A DNA stretch of 27,080 nt from contig CAZODA010000043.1 in assembly GCA_964578485.1 (NCBI GenBank), forward strand, positions 1-27,080, in the 5' to 3' direction. Of the stretch, positions 24,485 through 27,080 are shown piece after piece. Numbering within the stretch: the stretch's first letter is position 1; every line of letters starts with the position of its first letter. Source of the DNA: CAZODA01 sp964578485. GTDB taxonomy: Bacteria > Bacteroidota > Bacteroidia > Bacteroidales > Marinilabiliaceae. The notes beneath the pieces are model-generated. The model was not told where the DNA came from, searched no databases, and worked only from the letters and a program-made list of their open reading frames with translations. A program made the translations under genes and the position numbers.

Positions 24485-25996
24485 ATGTCAAAATCGAAAC
24501 TCAAATCTTATAAGCATAGAAAAACCAGTATTTCAGCATCCTGTTTTGTTCAACACCAATACTTAGCGGCTCGTCGTTCAACTTTCTGGCAAAAAAGTGT
24601 TATAATAAATATCTTATTGGGAATTATAAGCACCTTAATCCTCCTTAGCATAATATTGATTGGCTGGCACTTGGATGAATTAATACAAGATATTTTTGGA
24701 GAAAGCAATACTATTTCTTTGTTATCCGGTTTCTTAATGTTTTATTTCCTCTTTGACCTTTTTGCCAGGTTCATGATGCAGAAAACAACACAATTAAACC
24801 ATCAACCATATTTGCTTTTGCCAATAAAAAAACGAAAGCTGCTGCATTTCACTCTTAGAAAAACTCTCTTTAGTTTTTTTAATTTGCTTCCACTCTGCCT
24901 CTTTGTTCCTTATTTTATTAAAGTAATAATACCTACAACATCTCTTGATTTCTCGGTGGGATGGCTTATTAGCGTTTTATCCTTTGTGCTGACAAATAAT
25001 TTCTTGTCTGTTGTTTTAAAAAAACAATATGCACAAAACCCCCTTATTATAGCAATATCAATTATTACACTTGGGATATTGTTATATTTCAATTATGCGA
25101 CTTTAATAGATTTTTCCAACTACTTCTCAGCTCTTCTGTTTTGGATTGCTTCAAAGCCGTGGAGATACGCTATTCCCATAGTATTAGTAACCCTGAGTTA
25201 CTATATTGCATACCGAACGCTACGGAAACAAATGTATTTACAAGAATCGGGAAACATAAGAAACAAATACTATGGTAAGCCCTCCCTTATTAATAATCAC
25301 GGTCAAGTAACAGACTTATTAATACTCGAACTTAAAATGCTTTGGCGAAACAAACGGCCAAAAGCAACTATGTTAATGAGTGTGTTCTTTTTCGTATATG
25401 GCGTCTTTCTTTACATTCAAAACCTTAACTCTGAAGTGCTTGCGTCAATAATTATTCTTTTTTGTGTGGCAAGTTTCCCCTTAATGTATGGACAATTAAT
25501 ATTTTCTTGGGACAGCTCCTATTTTGGATTTTATTTAACCAACAAATTCAGTTACCTAAACTACCTAAAAGCAAAATATTTGCTTTTTATTGCGTTAACG
25601 ATCATTTCCTGTGTTTTAGCACTTCCGGTGGTATTATGGCATTCAGGGGCATTAATAATTATTACGGCTTGGTTTTTCTACCTTACCGGATTGGTGAATA
25701 TTATAACTTTATTTTTAGCTTGCTTTAAAGAAAAACACATTAGTCTTGATCGCGGTTTAATGATGAATTACGAGGGTCTAAACTTTGTAGGATTTTTTAT
25801 GATAGTGGCGGTCATACTACTACCTTTGATTTTATATTACGCTTTAAACTATTTTGGTCTTTCTGACTACACATTTTTTATAATAGCAGCCTTAGGAGGG
25901 CTTGCCCTTTTATTCCAACCCTTATTGTTGCAACAGGTATTGCATTTATTTGAAAAGCACAGATATAAAATGACAGAAGGATTTAGAATTAAATAA
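24485..25996 (+). CDS. ABC-2 type permease (DUF5687-like)
   Basis: Integral membrane protein of 503 residues with about 12 hydrophobic segments. A basic N-terminus (SKLKSYKHRKTS, then QHQYLAARRSTFW) and a QPYLLLPIKKRKLL loop after the second helix are typical of DUF5687/ABC-2 permeases of Bacteroidota. The ATPase gene follows within 2 bp, so the two form one exporter. In peptide-toxin loci such two-gene exporters often protect the producer by expelling the peptide; here that is inferred from location. Confidence 0.8.
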   Translation: MSKSKLKSYKHRKTSISASCFVQHQYLAARRSTFWQKSVIINILLGIISTLILLSIILIGWHLDELIQDIFGESNTISLLSGFLMFYFLFDLFARFMMQKTTQLNHQPYLLLPIKKRKLLHFTLRKTLFSFFNLLPLCLFVPYFIKVIIPTTSLDFSVGWLISVLSFVLTNNFLSVVLKKQYAQNPLIIAISIITLGILLYFNYATLIDFSNYFSALLFWIASKPWRYAIPIVLVTLSYYIAYRTLRKQMYLQESGNIRNKYYGKPSLINNHGQVTDLLILELKMLWRNKRPKATMLMSVFFFVYGVFLYIQNLNSEVLASIIILFCVASFPLMYGQLIFSWDSSYFGFYLTNKFSYLNYLKAKYLLFIALTIISCVLALPVVLWHSGALIIITAWFFYLTGLVNIITLFLACFKEKHISLDRGLMMNYEGLNFVGFFMIVAVILLPLILYYALNYFGLSDYTFFIIAALGGLALLFQPLLLQQVLHLFEKHRYKMTEGFRIK

Positions 25997-25998
25997 AC

Positions 25999-26688
25999 AT
26001 GATGGAAATAATCGATTTAAGCAAAAAATACGAAGGTCAAACAGTTCTTTCCGTGCCTAACCTTCGGATGTCAAGTGGAGAGCTAATCGGTATAGTTGGA
26101 AACAATGGTGCAGGAAAAACTACCATGTTTCAACTAATACTTGATTTAATTCGGGCTGATAGCGGGCTTGTTAAAAGCAAGCAGCAGGATGTATCAAAAT
26201 CAGAAGCTTGGAAAAATTATACAGGTTCCTACTTAGGAGAGGATTTTCTTGTTCCGTTTTTATCACCAATAGAATTTTTATCCTTTGTTGGTAAACTACA
26301 TGGCAAAAACAAGGCTGATCTCAAGGATTTCATGTTGGAGATAAAAGATTTTTTCCCAACGGAAATGTTCACGAAAGGGCTAATCAGAAATTTATCCTTA
26401 GGCAATAAAAACAAAATCGGTATTTTGGCAGCTATCTATACTTCTCCACAACTGTTAATACTTGATGAGCCCTTTGCCAATCTTGATCCAGGGTCGCAAT
26501 CATGGTTAAAGAAAAAATTAACTGAATTGAATCAAAATGGTGTTACCATATTAATGTCCAGCCACGATTTAAAACATATCACCGATTTGTGTTCAAGGGT
26601 GATAATATTAGATAACGGAAACATTTTAAAAGATATGAATGTACAAAAAAAGTCTTTGCCGGAGTTGGAGTCCTATTTTAAGGTATAA
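25999..26688 (+). CDS. ABC transporter ATPase, partner of ABC-2 permease
   Basis: A 229-residue ATPase. Walker A GNNGAGKTT (about residue 33), signature LSLGNKNKIGI (LS-x-G-x2-x-K type common in ABC-2 ATPases), Walker B LLILDEPFANLD, H-loop SSHD. ATG 26002 is an alternative start one codon later. It belongs to the CcmA/LanF-like class, distinct from the MacB-type ATPases at 1191 and 12567. It lies 2 bp after the permease. Confidence 0.88.
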   Translation: MMEIIDLSKKYEGQTVLSVPNLRMSSGELIGIVGNNGAGKTTMFQLILDLIRADSGLVKSKQQDVSKSEAWKNYTGSYLGEDFLVPFLSPIEFLSFVGKLHGKNKADLKDFMLEIKDFFPTEMFTKGLIRNLSLGNKNKIGILAAIYTSPQLLILDEPFANLDPGSQSWLKKKLTELNQNGVTILMSSHDLKHITDLCSRVIILDNGNILKDMNVQKKSLPELESYFKV

Positions 26689-26741
26689 ATTCGAATTCAT
26701 TTATTGCCATTAAGACACTAAAGTTTCAAAAATTATTAACA

Positions 26742-27065
26742 ATGCAAATCAACCCTAATTTTAAAAACCGAAAACATATACGTTTGAAAGACTATGATTA
26801 TTCCAATTCAGGATTATATTATATCACAATAAAAGTCCAAAAACCTTTGTGTTTATTTGGCAATGTTATTAATGGCATCATGGTTCTCAATGATGCAGGG
26901 CGTATGATTGAAAAATGGTATAAAGAATTAGAAAACAAATTCTCCGATAAATGTTGCCATGAAATGATTGTTATGCCGAATCATCTTCATTGCATAATTG
27001 AAAATATTACAAACGCAACATCAAATTCGGACGACCACGTAGTTATACCGTTAAAAAACAAATAA
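26742..27065 (+). pseudogene. RAYT (REP-associated Y1 transposase), truncated
   Basis: The N-terminal 107 residues match RAYT/Y1-transposase proteins: NPNFKNRKHIRLKDYDYSNS, GLYYITIKVQ, and the HUH motif in VMPNHLHCIIEN. The frame then runs into SDDHVVIPLKNK and stops. The C-terminal half with HWFKTM and the catalytic Tyr helix is missing, so it is inactive unless continued by recombination. The frame stops 16 bp before the end of the window. One arm of the REP palindrome found at 22669-22720 lies in its last codons. It is the longest of four RAYT pieces in the window. Confidence 0.82.
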
Positions 27066-27080
27066 AATTAAATAAAATTT

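Noticed and set aside
1..27080. CRISPR arrays, tRNA and rRNA genes
   Set aside because: No regularly spaced short repeats, cloverleaf-like sequences or rRNA-like stretches were recognised by eye. The repeats present are long, dispersed gene duplications.

Overview
The window is AT-rich, densely coded almost entirely on the + strand, and looks like a chromosomal accessory region of a member of the Bacteroidota. Support: DUF2059 and DUF5687-like proteins, SGSM-type signal peptidases with a long insertion, lipoproteins, a TAnnTTTG-type promoter box and RAYT/REP-type transposase remnants. I cannot place it below phylum. No rRNA, tRNA or CRISPR array was seen.

Layout. (1) 1-1065: junk-like junction (DUF2059 tail, dead RAYT fragment) followed by two small membrane-protein genes that recur elsewhere in the window. 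(2) 1191-3352: MacB-type ABC ATPase, a chimeric gene made by an internal deletion that joined a permease N-terminus to an adaptor C-terminus, a stand-alone HTH protein, and a DUF2059 copy without its ATG. (3) 3479-13226: the core system. In order: MacB-like permease, HlyD/MacA-like adaptor, signal-peptide/C-terminal-anchor protein, O-antigen-ligase-like protein with TPRs, two tandem 97-residue peptide precursors with a shared leader and tail, a 54-residue two-helix membrane protein, a hairpin, SpoIIM-like, Yip1-like and PH-like membrane proteins, TolC-like outer-membrane protein, and the MacB-type ATPase. Several genes overlap, so this reads as one long peptide production/export/immunity operon, possibly split by the hairpin at 9242-9276. 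(4) 13255-22612: two copies of a 'signal peptidase I + 886-residue lipoprotein' pair. The first peptidase is truncated and lacks the catalytic Ser and Lys; the second is complete. The lipoproteins carry an alpha/beta-hydrolase domain with Cys in the nucleophile position. Between the pairs sit a dead IS1595-type element (16648-17615), a full DUF2059 gene and small membrane genes. (5) 22613-24442: RAYT remnant containing a perfect 52-bp palindrome, a repeated four-helix membrane gene, and further small membrane genes. (6) 24485-26688: a second ABC exporter (DUF5687-like permease plus ATPase), a plausible self-protection pump. (7) 26742-27065: C-terminally truncated RAYT transposase.

Working interpretation: a two-peptide, bacteriocin-like secreted peptide locus of Bacteroidota. 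It would be exported by a MacAB-TolC-type tripartite pump and protected by SpoIIM/Yip1/PH-like membrane proteins, a combination that recalls circular and related bacteriocin loci of Gram-positive bacteria. It carries unusual companions: an O-antigen-ligase-like enzyme, a dedicated signal peptidase, and Cys-nucleophile hydrolase-like lipoproteins. The surroundings have been repeatedly rearranged, with RAYT fragments at the junctions of duplicated small membrane genes. The peptide function is inference; the gene content, repeats and broken genes are read from the sequence.
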